Source: Nitrobacter sp047149785
GTDB taxonomy: Bacteria; Pseudomonadota; Alphaproteobacteria; Rhizobiales; Xanthobacteraceae
Direction of reading: 5' to 3'
NCBI RefSeq assembly: GCF_047149785.1
Contig: NZ_BAAGBE010000001.1
Span: forward strand, 2,418,001 to 2,482,000
DNA length: 64,000 nt
This document shows positions 9,414-17,410 of the stretch, one piece after another. The position numbers and the translations under genes were made by a program. A model generated the notes under the pieces. The model had not been told where the DNA came from, made no database searches, and saw only the letters and a program-made list of their open reading frames with translations. Numbering within the stretch: the first letter of the stretch is position 1; every line of letters begins with the position of its first letter.

Positions 9414-11186
9414 TTACGGCAGCACCTCCCGGCGTTCGCTCAAAAGCGCGTCGGTCTCGGCGCGCTTGTCGGCCAGCAGGCCATTGTCGGCGGCCTCGAT
9501 CGCCGCGAACAGCTCATGCGCGTCCGTCAGCCGCGTCACCGTCACGTAATCCGCGCCGGCGGCATATTGATCCTCGACGTCTGACAGCAGGTCCGCCGTC
9601 GAGATGATCTTCGCGGTCGGATTGAGCGAGCGGACGTGGCGGACGAGTTTGACATTGGTGGCGCCCTTGAGCAGCGAATCCGGCACGCTCAGAATGATGA
9701 TCTCGGCGCCGCCGACCCCGGCATGCAGCAGCGTATCCACGTTGCTGATGTCGCCATAGGTGACGTGCAGGCCACGGGCGGAAAGAGTGCTGAACACCAC
9801 AGGATTGAAGTCGACCACCGCGATCTGGTCCAGCAGCGACTCGTCGCGGCGTTCGATCTCGCTCAAAAGCGCGCTCGCGGCGCGGAAGAAGCCAAGGATG
9901 ACAATGCGTCGCGGCTCGCCATGCCCACCGCCGTCGTGTCCGCCCTCGCCGGCGCCGGTGCGGTCGAGATCGCGCAAGCCGAGCCGCTTCAAAAAGCTGA
10001 TTCCCGATCGCGAGAGCTGGTCGCTGCGTCCGATCGCGAACGTGCTCAGCACGGCCAGCACCACGAAGGCGAACGAGGCCGCGTTCGCGGTCTGAGTGCT
10101 GATGTGCCGCGCGGCCAGCCCGGTCTGGATCACGACCAGCGAAAACTCGCTGATCTGCGCCAGATTGATCGCCGGCAGCAGGCTGGCGCGCAGCCCCTGT
10201 TTCATCAGATACAGCGGCACGAAGGTGGTGATAACGCGACTCACCACCGTGAAGGCTGCGATGATCAGCGCAAGGCCGATCACCGAGCCGTTCGGGATCG
10301 GAATGGTCATGCCCAGCGCGACGAAAAACAGCGTGATGAAGAAATCGCGCAGCGTCGTCACCTTGGCGGTGACGTCGAGCGCATAAGGAAAGGTCGAGAG
10401 CGACACGCCCGCCACCAGCGAGCCCATTTCGCGCGACAGATGCAACCGCTCGGCGATCTCCCCGATCAGAAAACACCACGCCAGCGCGCCGAGCAGCACC
10501 AGTTCCGGGCGACGCGCGATCTGGTGGAACAGATGTGGCAGCACATATCGGCTGAGGACCAGCGCGGTCGCGACGAGCGCGCCGACCCGCGCGATCGACA
10601 ACAGGACGATGGAAATCTGAAGGTTGTCGAGGCTCGGCTGCACCGCCAGGAACAGGATCGCGAAGATATCCTGCAACACCAGCACGCCGAGGGTGATGCG
10701 GCCCGGCAGCGTATCAAGCTCGCGTTTCTCGTACAGGACCTTGACGATGATGACCGTGCTCGACAGCGCGCAGGCGACACAGAGATACAGCGCGTCGAAA
10801 CCGCCCTGGCCCATGGCCAGGCCGATCGCCATGAAGAACAATACGCCGAGGATGCAGCCGCCGAGGAGCTGGCCGCCGCCGGCGATCAGGATCACCGGCC
10901 CGGCGCGCACGATCTTCTTCAGGTCGATCTCCAGGCCGATCATGAAAAGCATGAAGATCAGGCCGAGTTCGGAAATGGTCTGGATCGATTCCTGCGATTT
11001 GACCCATCCCATCCCGAACGGGCCAACGAAGAATCCTGCCAGCAGATAAGCCAGAATCAGCGGTTGCCGGGAAAAATGAGCGGCCAGCCCCAGGCACCAC
11101 GCAAACAGGATAGAAAGGGTGATATCGCCAATAAGTCCGTGCATGCCCCTCAGCCAGGTCGGCAGAATCCAGGAAACCCATGCCAA
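9414..11186 (-). CDS. Cation:proton antiporter, CPA2/KefB type with TrkA-N domain
   Basis: The 590-residue protein has 12-13 membrane segments of the Na+/H+ exchanger (CPA2) fold over its first ~400 residues, including the ISELGLIFMLFMIGLEI and ACALSSTVIIVKVL stretches, then a cytosolic NAD-binding TrkA-N/RCK domain (about 425-570; RRIVILGFFRAASALLSEIE). Such KefB/KefC-like systems exchange K+ or Na+ for H+. The glycine-rich Rossmann motif is GFFRAAS, a departure from GxGxxG. The ATG at 11144 (MHGLIGDITL) is an equally plausible start and would remove 14 residues. No KefG/KefF-type partner is adjacent. Confidence 0.87.
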   Translation of the reverse strand: MAWVSWILPTWLRGMHGLIGDITLSILFAWCLGLAAHFSRQPLILAYLLAGFFVGPFGMGWVKSQESIQTISELGLIFMLFMIGLEIDLKKIVRAGPVILIAGGGQLLGGCILGVLFFMAIGLAMGQGGFDALYLCVACALSSTVIIVKVLYEKRELDTLPGRITLGVLVLQDIFAILFLAVQPSLDNLQISIVLLSIARVGALVATALVLSRYVLPHLFHQIARRPELVLLGALAWCFLIGEIAERLHLSREMGSLVAGVSLSTFPYALDVTAKVTTLRDFFITLFFVALGMTIPIPNGSVIGLALIIAAFTVVSRVITTFVPLYLMKQGLRASLLPAINLAQISEFSLVVIQTGLAARHISTQTANAASFAFVVLAVLSTFAIGRSDQLSRSGISFLKRLGLRDLDRTGAGEGGHDGGGHGEPRRIVILGFFRAASALLSEIERRDESLLDQIAVVDFNPVVFSTLSARGLHVTYGDISNVDTLLHAGVGGAEIIILSVPDSLLKGATNVKLVRHVRSLNPTAKIISTADLLSDVEDQYAAGADYVTVTRLTDAHELFAAIEAADNGLLADKRAETDALLSERREVLP

Positions 11187-11292
11187 GGATAAGCGGTAAC
11201 CGGCGAAGCCGGCAATGTGACGGACGACGCAATCCGCTTCGATCGCGGATCAATTCCCAAACGGCCACGAACCACCGCTAGCCCGGCTTAGA

Positions 11293-11598
11293 TCAGCCGT
11301 CGAATTCAGTACCGTTGCCCGCCAGAAGATCCTTCAACTGGCTACGCATCAAATCCGCCTTGTCGTACCTGAGCGAAGCGACCGTAACCTTGTCGATCGC
11401 GACGACGATCTGGGCGCCGGCATTCACGCAGGAAATCCGGCCTGATGCATTATCAACACCGGCAAGCGCCTTGCCCAAGCCGCCTTCCAATGTCTCGGCT
11501 TCGACCGGACCCAATGGGAGTGCCGATCCGCCGTCTATCGTGAGATCAACCGCGATGCCGCTCTCTTCCCTGCGAGCAACAAGCGTCCAGTTACTCAT
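11293..11598 (-). CDS. Small hypothetical protein
   Basis: A 101-residue soluble protein beginning MSNWTLVARREESGI. I chose ATG 11598 because GAAGGGA lies directly upstream, although the frame is open further (to 11679). Codon use is like that of neighbours, and the stop is just before the antiporter gene's upstream region. I do not recognise a family. It has no signal peptide or membrane segment; two cysteine-free halves flank a single Cys in GRISCVNAG. Confidence 0.6.
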   Translation of the reverse strand: MSNWTLVARREESGIAVDLTIDGGSALPLGPVEAETLEGGLGKALAGVDNASGRISCVNAGAQIVVAIDKVTVASLRYDKADLMRSQLKDLLAGNGTEFDG

Positions 11599-11752
11599 TG
11601 GGAAATCCCTTCGCGCATCGATTAGCCCCGCCGACTGGTTAGCAATCCCGTTCGAGATCTGGCGTGGCGAATCCGGCACGGCGGATCAAGCGCGAGACTG
11701 CGACCTGAACGAGAAGCCTCGTTCCTGCAACGTTCTACAACTCTCAGGCCGT

Positions 11753-11829
11753 TGGTAGCGAGGGAGGGACTCGAACCCCCGACCCCAGGATTATGATTCC
11801 CGTGCTCTAACCAGCTGAGCTACCTCGCC
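11753..11829 (-). tRNA. tRNA-Met (anticodon CAU), elongator type
   Basis: A 77-nt cloverleaf can be folded on the minus strand: acceptor GGCGAGG pairing with CCTCGCT (with G-U at 1:72), D-stem GCTC/GAGC, anticodon arm CGGGA-ATCATAA-TCCTG giving CAU, T-arm GGGGG-TTCGAGT-CCCTC, and an encoded CCA end at 11753-11755. It lacks the C1-A72 mismatch of initiator tRNA. A lysidine-modified tRNA-Ile2 also has CAU, but the body resembles elongator Met of rhizobia. Confidence 0.92.
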
Positions 11830-11867
11830 GCAATGTTCACGACCGGCGAAAGCTGTGAACGCGCGGC

Positions 11868-11896
11868 ATATAAAAAGCCGCTCAACGGCGTGTCAA
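11868..11896 (-). promoter_or_regulatory. Sigma-70-type promoter of the tRNA-Met gene
   Basis: On the minus strand a perfect -35 TTGACA (11891-11896) is separated by 17 bases from TTATAT (11868-11873). Transcription would begin about 30 bases before the tRNA 5' end. Confidence 0.75.
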
Positions 11897-11933
11897 GCAA
11901 AGCCGCCCGATATGCCGGTTTATTACCGAGTGG

Positions 11934-12269
11934 TTATTTCGGCCGCACGGTGGGATCGCCGCCGGGGCTGCCGGGCGGCGGAATAACCGGCGTATTGCCA
12001 CCTTCCGGGGTCGGCGCGCGCATCTCCGGATCGACGCCCGCAGGCGGGCACAGCACGCCGTCGGATTTTGCCAATTTGTCGCCGAGCGGCTCCCCGGGTT
12101 TGCCGGTCGTCGTTCCGTGCGGCGGGGCCGTATCGCTAGGCGGGCAATTGCCCGCGTTCGGGGACGGAGCCGGCGTGGTGGCCGGAGGCGCGCCCGGCGG
12201 CGCCTGTGCAAAGGCAATCTCCGGGAGCGCAACAAGAGCGACCAATAAAGACGTAGCTATTATCCGCAT
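11934..12269 (-). CDS. Small exported proline-rich protein
   Basis: From ATG 12269 the frame gives 111 residues: a clear signal peptide MRIIATSLLVALVALPEIAFAQ, then a Pro/Gly/Ala-rich mature part with a short cysteine-containing segment (NCPPSD; LCPPAG). No known domain is recognised. The frame is open upstream but earlier starts would put the signal peptide inside. It lies 47 bases downstream of the methyltransferase gene on the same strand, so it may be co-transcribed. Probably periplasmic, low-complexity. Confidence 0.6.
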   Translation of the reverse strand: MRIIATSLLVALVALPEIAFAQAPPGAPPATTPAPSPNAGNCPPSDTAPPHGTTTGKPGEPLGDKLAKSDGVLCPPAGVDPEMRAPTPEGGNTPVIPPPGSPGGDPTVRPK

Positions 12270-12316
12270 GCCAAGGCAACGAACGGCGACAGCCGACGTT
12301 CCGCCGGAACCGACGA

Positions 12317-12955
12317 TCAGGATTTGCGATAGCGGATCAGCGAAAAGTGCCCCATCGGTGGCATCGGGCGACGCTCGAAAAGCGTGACTCCGCCGTGCTT
12401 CGCAGCCCAGTTCACCAGGCGCTGCCACGGGAATTCCGGACGCCAGCCGAGCCGCCGCGCCAGCGGCGCAAAGGCCAATTCGAACAAGCGGCGCGGCCCG
12501 CGCTCCGCGCCGATATGATTGACCAGGATCAGCTCACCGCCGGGTTTCAGCACCCGGACGAAATCGTCCAACGTCGCTTCGGGATCCGGCACCGCGGTGA
12601 TGACATATTGAGCCACCACGGCGTCGAAAAACGAATCTTCAAAGGCAAGATTTCTGGCGTCCATCACTGCCAGCGTTTCGACGTTTGTGAGATTGAGGGA
12701 ACGCACGCGCTGCTGCGCCTTGCGCAACATTGGTTCGGAAATGTCGACGCCGTATAACTTCGTGGTGGGCGCATAATCCGACAATGACAGCCCGGTGCCG
12801 ACGCCTACGTCAAGGACGCGCCCGCCGATCGCGTCGGCGATAGCGATAGTGGATTGGCGGCCGGGATCGAAAACCTTGCCGAATACGAGATCGTAAACCG
12901 GCGCCCAGCGGCCGTAAGCCCTGGCGACGCCCTCGCGGTCGATGTCGTTGCCCAT
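12317..12955 (-). CDS. pmtA: Class I SAM methyltransferase, probable phosphatidylethanolamine N-methyltransferase
   Basis: From ATG 12955 the protein has 212 residues. The SAM-binding motif GGRVLDVGVGTGLSLSDY is followed by GVDISEPML and the post-motif VAQYVITAVPDPEATLDDFVRVLKPGGELILVNH. The start MGNDIDREGVARAYGRWAPVYDLVFG and the length are those of alphaproteobacterial PmtA, which methylates phosphatidylethanolamine toward phosphatidylcholine at the inner membrane. A UbiE/COQ5-like methyltransferase with another substrate remains possible. The gene starts 23 bases after mnmA stops on the same strand and may be in its operon; a longer open frame to 13279 overlaps mnmA and is not used. Confidence 0.7.
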   Translation of the reverse strand: MGNDIDREGVARAYGRWAPVYDLVFGKVFDPGRQSTIAIADAIGGRVLDVGVGTGLSLSDYAPTTKLYGVDISEPMLRKAQQRVRSLNLTNVETLAVMDARNLAFEDSFFDAVVAQYVITAVPDPEATLDDFVRVLKPGGELILVNHIGAERGPRRLFELAFAPLARRLGWRPEFPWQRLVNWAAKHGGVTLFERRPMPPMGHFSLIRYRKS

Positions 12956-12977
12956 GCGCCCCGGCCGCCCCGAACGT

Positions 12978-14180
12978 CTACCCGCGCATTTCGGCCGCGA
13001 AGGGTTGCACCGGCGCGCTGTTCTGCGCCGCCGTTCCGCTTGCGCGGTTCGCCATGGCGCGCGCGATGAAACCGCCGCCGAGCACGCGCGCCTGCCCTTC
13101 CGGCCCATCGTAGAACACGCAGGCTTGACCGGGCGATACGCCTTCCTCGCCGGCCACGAGTTCGATTTCGTAGCGCCCATCGATAGCGCGCAGCCGTGCC
13201 GGCTGTGGTTTGCGGGTCGAACGGACCCGTACGAACAGTTCGAGTCCGGCGCCGACAGCGCGATCGAGCGCGCCATCACCGATCCAGTTCACGTCGCGCA
13301 GGACGATGCGATGCATCTTCAGCGCTTCGCGCGGCCCGACGACCACGCGCCGGTTCGCGGCATCGAGGCTCAAGACGTAAAGCGGCGCGCCTGAGGCGAT
13401 GCCGAGGCCGCGGCGCTGCCCGACCGTGAAATACACGATGCCTTCGTGATGGCCGATGACATGCCCGCCGAGATCGACGATGTCGCCGGGCTCCAATGCA
13501 TTCGGCTTCAACCGGCTGATGATATCGGTGTAGCGGCCGGTCGGCACGAAACAGATATCCTGACTGTCATGCTTGTCGGCGACCGGCAGATCGAAACGCC
13601 GCGCCAGTTCGCGGGTCTGCGGCTTGGTCATGTCGCCGAGCGGAAAGCGCAGAAAATCGAGTTGCTCGCGCGTGGTGGCGAACAGGAAATAGCTCTGGTC
13701 GCGATCCGCATCCGCCGCGCACATCAGCGCGCGCGATCCGCCGGCCAGGCGGCGGGAGGCGACGTAATGACCGGTCGCCAGCGCCGTGGCGCCAAGCTCG
13801 CGCGCGGTGGCGAGAAGATCGCGGAACTTGACCAGGCGATTGCACTCGATGCAGGGCACCGGTGTTTCGCCCGACGCATAGCTGTCCGCAAAATTCTCGA
13901 TCACGGTTTCGCGGAAGCGGCTTTCATAGTCCAGCACGTAGTGCGGAATGCCGAGGCGCTCTGCGACGTTGCGGGCGTCATGAATGTCCTGACCGGCGCA
14001 GCACGCACCCTTGCGATGGGTGGCCGCGCCGTGATCGTAAAGCTGCAGTGTTATTCCAACGACGTCGTAGCCCTCGGACTTCAACAGCGCGGCCGTCACC
14101 GACGAATCGACGCCGCCCGACATGGCGACCACGACCCGCGTATCCTGAGGACGGCCTTCCAGATCCAGACTGTTGAGCAT
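12978..14180 (-). CDS. mnmA: tRNA-specific 2-thiouridylase MnmA
   Basis: MnmA makes 2-thiouridine at position 34 of Lys, Glu and Gln tRNAs. The ATP-pyrophosphatase loop AMSGGVDSSVTAALL is near the N-terminus. The two catalytic cysteines are visible in PCIECNRLVKF and DSQDICFVPTG, and VGQRRGLGIASG is also conserved. I place the start at ATG 14180 (400 residues); ATG 14192 would add four residues. The frame is open to 14321, but the additional residues are not family-like. The C-terminus has a short Ala/Pro-rich extension. Sulfur would come from a Tus-type relay not seen here. Confidence 0.95.
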   Translation of the reverse strand: MLNSLDLEGRPQDTRVVVAMSGGVDSSVTAALLKSEGYDVVGITLQLYDHGAATHRKGACCAGQDIHDARNVAERLGIPHYVLDYESRFRETVIENFADSYASGETPVPCIECNRLVKFRDLLATARELGATALATGHYVASRRLAGGSRALMCAADADRDQSYFLFATTREQLDFLRFPLGDMTKPQTRELARRFDLPVADKHDSQDICFVPTGRYTDIISRLKPNALEPGDIVDLGGHVIGHHEGIVYFTVGQRRGLGIASGAPLYVLSLDAANRRVVVGPREALKMHRIVLRDVNWIGDGALDRAVGAGLELFVRVRSTRKPQPARLRAIDGRYEIELVAGEEGVSPGQACVFYDGPEGQARVLGGGFIARAMANRASGTAAQNSAPVQPFAAEMRG

Positions 14181-14463
14181 TGATCCCGTCATTCGTGAAA
14201 CCCGCGCAAGGACACGCGCCTTGCGGATCGGCGACTTTCGCGGGACTCCCAAGCAGGATTCCGTTCCGTCGAGCCAACCGAAAGACCAGCCTTTAATATA
14301 GTCCGTATTCCTGCGAGGCAATCACGGCCAGACGACGGCACCGACGGCACCGGTCGACGGCAAATCTTGCCGCCAGGCAGAAAGCAAGCGGCCAAACTGG
14401 CCGGGTCAGCCCTGCCAGCCAATGTAACTACATGAATCCAATGATCATTTTTCGTAGCGGCCG

Positions 14464-14479
14464 TGGCCCGGTCCTTGCT
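14464..14479 (+). promoter_or_regulatory. Sigma-54 promoter before fliK
   Basis: TGGCCC-N5-TTGCT (14464-14479) matches the sigma-54 consensus TGGCAC-N5-TTGC(A/T), with the invariant GG and GC ten bases apart. It sits 35 bases before the fliK GTG, leaving a leader of about 25 bases. FlbD, a sigma-54 activator, is encoded at the end of the same flagellar cluster. The remainder of the 334-base gap 14181-14514 shows no gene. Confidence 0.75.
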
Positions 14480-14514
14480 GTCTGCTTAAGCAAGCCTATC
14501 GCGAGAGGTTTCCT

Positions 14515-16107
14515 GTGCTTAGCGTGACATCCGAAGCCGCCACCAGCGTATCGCTCCCGAGCGCGCCGCGCATATCTGAACGGGACGATCAGCCGACCGG
14601 CGACAGCTTCGAGTCCCTGATCGATATCAACGCACAGGGCTCGACGGCGCAGACGTCGAATTCGGCCGATCGGCATCCTGACCTGCTTCCCAACGCCTCC
14701 CGTCCAGACCGCACTCCTTCGGCCGGCGAAAATGCACGGACGCAAAGCTCCCAGGCGTCATCCGGACGGACGTCGCAGACCGATTCAACGGCTGGACCGG
14801 GCACCGGCATTCAAAAGCCCGCGGGCGGAGACGCATCCAACACCACGCATCACCATCGGACCAAACATAAAGACCCGACCAAAGACGACCAGCTAGCGGC
14901 ATCAACGTCGGACCCGAGCGCCTCGTCGCAGGCCACTGCAACGCCGCCTGCGGTTGCCGTTCCGGCACCCATCGCGGCCTCGCTATCGGGACCCGCTGCG
15001 CCTACGGCAACCTTGGCCACCAATTCGGCGACCGCATCCGGAGCGACCGGGGTATTGCCGGCTCGGGCGGCTTCCGCGACTCAGATTGCACCCGCGGGCA
15101 CCGGTTTCAATCCGGCGGCAGATACGGCCACCGCTGCGGCGACAATCGTCGAAGGCGTAACCATCCCGCCTGATGCCCGGCAGGCCGCCCAGACGACCGC
15201 TGTGCAGGCCGACGGCGCCTTGGCCGCCGCAGTCGCCGCGGCAACACCGGCCGGCGCGAAGACAACTGCAAAAACACTCGACGACGCTCGGCCCGGCAAG
15301 ACCACGGCACCGGCCCTCACCGGACTCCAGCCCGGATCGACGGCCGCAGACGCAACGGTTACGCCAGCCGCGTCCACCAGCGGTCCCGTCCAACCCCCCA
15401 ACCCCACTCCCGGCGATCATAAGCATAATGCCGCCGACACCGACAACGCAAAGACCGCCACGACCGATACCGGCACGCCCGCGACGCAACCGGGGGCGGC
15501 AGCGCCGCAGCATCCCGCCGCGACGGCCGACGCTGCCGCCGCCGCTGCGCAGCCGCAACCCGGCCAGCCCGCCAGCGGTCAGCCGCAGGGCGTCAACGGC
15601 GCACTTGTACAACTGCAAATGCAACCCGCCGCGGCAACCCCTCCGGTCCCCCCACAACTCAACGTCGCGCTGGCTGCCGGCGCCGCGGTCCCGCTGAGCG
15701 GTCTCGCGGTCCAGATCGCGGTCACGGCGCAAAGCGGCAAGAGCCGTTTCGAGATCCGGCTCGATCCCGCCGATCTCGGTCGCATCGATGTCCGCCTCGA
15801 TGTCGACCGCCAGGGCCGGGTCACGTCTCACCTGACGGTCGACAAGCCGGAAACGCTTGCGATGCTGCGGCAGGATGCGCCGCAGCTCCAGCGCGCGCTA
15901 CAGGACGCCGGCTTGAAAACCGGCGACGGCGGTCTGCAGTTCAGCCTGCGCGACCAGTCCTCCCAGGGCCAGAACGCGCGCGACGACAGCAGCCGCAACG
16001 CCCGGCACCTGATCGTAACCGAAGACGACATCGTTCCCGTGGCAGCCGCCGGACGAAGCTATCGCCGGATATTGGGATCCAGCGGCGGTCTCGACATCAA
16101 GGTTTAG
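14515..16107 (+). CDS. fliK: Flagellar hook-length control protein FliK
   Basis: The 530-residue protein (GTG start, GAGAGG upstream) has a long low-complexity Ala/Thr/Pro/Gln region (about 1-390) and a C-terminal Flg_hook domain (about 390-485; KSRFEIRLDPADLGRIDVRL, then LLRQDAPQLQRALQDAGL-like text). FliK acts as the molecular ruler of the hook and switches export from hook to filament proteins; the N-terminal region is the secreted ruler and the C-domain contacts FlhB. It is followed at ten bases by flgD, as in other alphaproteobacteria. Divergent ruler sequence is normal for the family. Confidence 0.88.
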   Translation: MLSVTSEAATSVSLPSAPRISERDDQPTGDSFESLIDINAQGSTAQTSNSADRHPDLLPNASRPDRTPSAGENARTQSSQASSGRTSQTDSTAGPGTGIQKPAGGDASNTTHHHRTKHKDPTKDDQLAASTSDPSASSQATATPPAVAVPAPIAASLSGPAAPTATLATNSATASGATGVLPARAASATQIAPAGTGFNPAADTATAAATIVEGVTIPPDARQAAQTTAVQADGALAAAVAAATPAGAKTTAKTLDDARPGKTTAPALTGLQPGSTAADATVTPAASTSGPVQPPNPTPGDHKHNAADTDNAKTATTDTGTPATQPGAAAPQHPAATADAAAAAAQPQPGQPASGQPQGVNGALVQLQMQPAAATPPVPPQLNVALAAGAAVPLSGLAVQIAVTAQSGKSRFEIRLDPADLGRIDVRLDVDRQGRVTSHLTVDKPETLAMLRQDAPQLQRALQDAGLKTGDGGLQFSLRDQSSQGQNARDDSSRNARHLIVTEDDIVPVAAAGRSYRRILGSSGGLDIKV

Positions 16108-16117
16108 GGAGACGGAT

Positions 16118-16810
16118 ATGACGACGTCAGTGGGGTCTGCGGTTCAGCAGGTGGTGTCGGGCACGACGCAGCTTCCTGCGTCCTCGTCCTCGAACTCCTC
16201 GACCTCGACCGACGGCACGCTGGCGGGCAACTTCCAGACCTTCCTGACGCTGCTGACGACGCAGTTGCAAAACCAGAACCCGCTCGATCCGCTGGACACC
16301 AACCAGTTCACCCAGCAACTCGTCCAGTTCGCCGGCGTCGAGCAGCAGTTGAAGACAAACGACCAACTCGCAAGCCTGGTCACGCTGCAGCAGACGACGC
16401 AGGCGACGCAGGCGCTGGACTTCGTCGGCAAGAACGCCGTGGTCGACGGCAGCACCGCAACCATGACCAACGCGGCGGCGACATGGCAGCTCAGCGTCCC
16501 GACCGCCTCCACCCTCACCGTCAATATCGCCAACAGCACCGGCCAGAACGTCTTCACCGGCTCCTACGGCGTCAATGCCGGCGACAACCAGGTTTTTTCC
16601 TGGAACGGCCTCGGCAACGACGGCACGCAATGGCCGGACGGCAAATACACGCTGACGGCGACGGGGGCGGACGCCTCCGGCAATCCGGTCACGGTCTCGA
16701 CGCAGATACAGGGGCAGGTGAATTCCGTTGATCTGACCCAGTCGCCGCCATTGCTGTCGATCGGCGGCCAGACCTACACGATCAGCCAGATCAAACGCAT
16801 CGTGAACTGA
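16118..16810 (+). CDS. flgD: Flagellar hook assembly (capping) protein FlgD
   Basis: FlgD caps the growing hook and is needed for FlgE polymerisation. The N-terminal FlgD signature FQTFLTLLTTQLQNQNPLDPLDTNQFTQQLVQF (shown in part: LLTTQLQNQNPLDPLD) is at about residues 38-75; the C-terminal half has the FlgD Ig-like/tudor fold with FSWNGLGNDGTQWPDGKYTL. Length 230 is normal. GGGAGACGG precedes the ATG. It is coupled to fliK (ten-base gap) and so probably under the sigma-54 promoter at 14464. Confidence 0.93.
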   Translation: MTTSVGSAVQQVVSGTTQLPASSSSNSSTSTDGTLAGNFQTFLTLLTTQLQNQNPLDPLDTNQFTQQLVQFAGVEQQLKTNDQLASLVTLQQTTQATQALDFVGKNAVVDGSTATMTNAAATWQLSVPTASTLTVNIANSTGQNVFTGSYGVNAGDNQVFSWNGLGNDGTQWPDGKYTLTATGADASGNPVTVSTQIQGQVNSVDLTQSPPLLSIGGQTYTISQIKRIVN

Positions 16811-16886
16811 GCCGGCGGGGTCGGCTCTGCCTTGTCGCTCCTTCCGGAACGGCCATTCGAAGGAGAATCGCATTGAAGCCTTGGGC

Positions 16887-16901
16887 TTAGGCAAATTTTA
16901 A
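16887..16901 (+). promoter_or_regulatory. CtrA-like box upstream of sciP
   Basis: TTAG-N7-TTAA (16887-16890, 16898-16901) has one mismatch to the CtrA site TTAA-N7-TTAA and lies about 57 bases before the sciP ATG. In Caulobacter sciP is CtrA-dependent, which makes the location meaningful. A single near-match in a short region could be chance. Confidence 0.45.
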
Positions 16902-16957
16902 GCCACGGAGCGTAGCTTTCACGGTGAGTTCAGTGGTCGAGAGTTTGTGAGTACGCC

Positions 16958-17233
16958 ATGACAGAACCTCATCGCCCGAGGGTGAAATACGTGATCGGGC
17001 CCGACGGCAGCCCATTGACAATTGCGGATTTGCCGGCACCCGGAACCAAACGGTGGGTGATCCGCCGCAAGGCCGAAGTCGTTGCCGCCGTCCGTGGCGG
17101 ACTGCTCTCGCTTGAGGAGGCCTGTAGCCGCTATACGCTGACCGTCGACGAATTCCTGTCGTGGCAGTTCTCGATCGACCAGCACGGCCTTGCCGGACTG
17201 CGCACCACGCGAATCCAGCAATATCGCCAGTAA
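16958..17233 (+). CDS. sciP: SciP, CtrA inhibitor protein (DUF1153)
   Basis: This 91-residue protein matches the DUF1153/SciP family: RVKYVIGPDGSPLTIADLP near the start and RWVIRRKAEVVAAVRGGLLS with the helix-turn-helix-like segment LSLEEACSRYTLTVDEFLSW. In Caulobacter SciP binds DNA and CtrA and blocks CtrA-activated transcription late in the cell cycle. Here it lies between flgD and fliF, with its own terminator behind it, so it is probably a separate transcription unit. A CtrA-like box lies upstream. Confidence 0.9.
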   Translation: MTEPHRPRVKYVIGPDGSPLTIADLPAPGTKRWVIRRKAEVVAAVRGGLLSLEEACSRYTLTVDEFLSWQFSIDQHGLAGLRTTRIQQYRQ

Positions 17234-17263
17234 GACACCTTCCAGATTAGCGCAAATTCTCGG

Positions 17264-17295
17264 AAAACCGGCCTCCTTCTGGAGACCGGTTTTTT
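17264..17295 (+). terminator. Intrinsic terminator after sciP
   Basis: Stem AAAACCGG-x-CTCC / GGAG-x-CCGGTTTT (17264-17276 with 17281-17293), loop TTCT, one C-A mismatch, followed by a T-run. It separates sciP from the fliF operon. Confidence 0.88.
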
Positions 17296-17321
17296 GTCAT
17301 TGAGCAATTTCGTCACGGGTC

Positions 17322-17339
17322 TTAATCGCCGTTAACCAT
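17322..17339 (+). promoter_or_regulatory. CtrA-like box upstream of fliF
   Basis: TTAA (17322-17325), six bases, then TTAACCAT (17332-17339), the latter being the exact CtrA half-site octamer. The spacing is one shorter than the usual seven. It is about 70 bases before the fliF start; the Caulobacter fliF operon is a known CtrA target. Confidence 0.6.
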
Positions 17340-17410
17340 ATCGAAACCATACCGTAGGCAATAATTGCCGAGTCGGCCTTTTCCGCGGGCCGAGTCGAGG
17401 GGCTGGTTCG

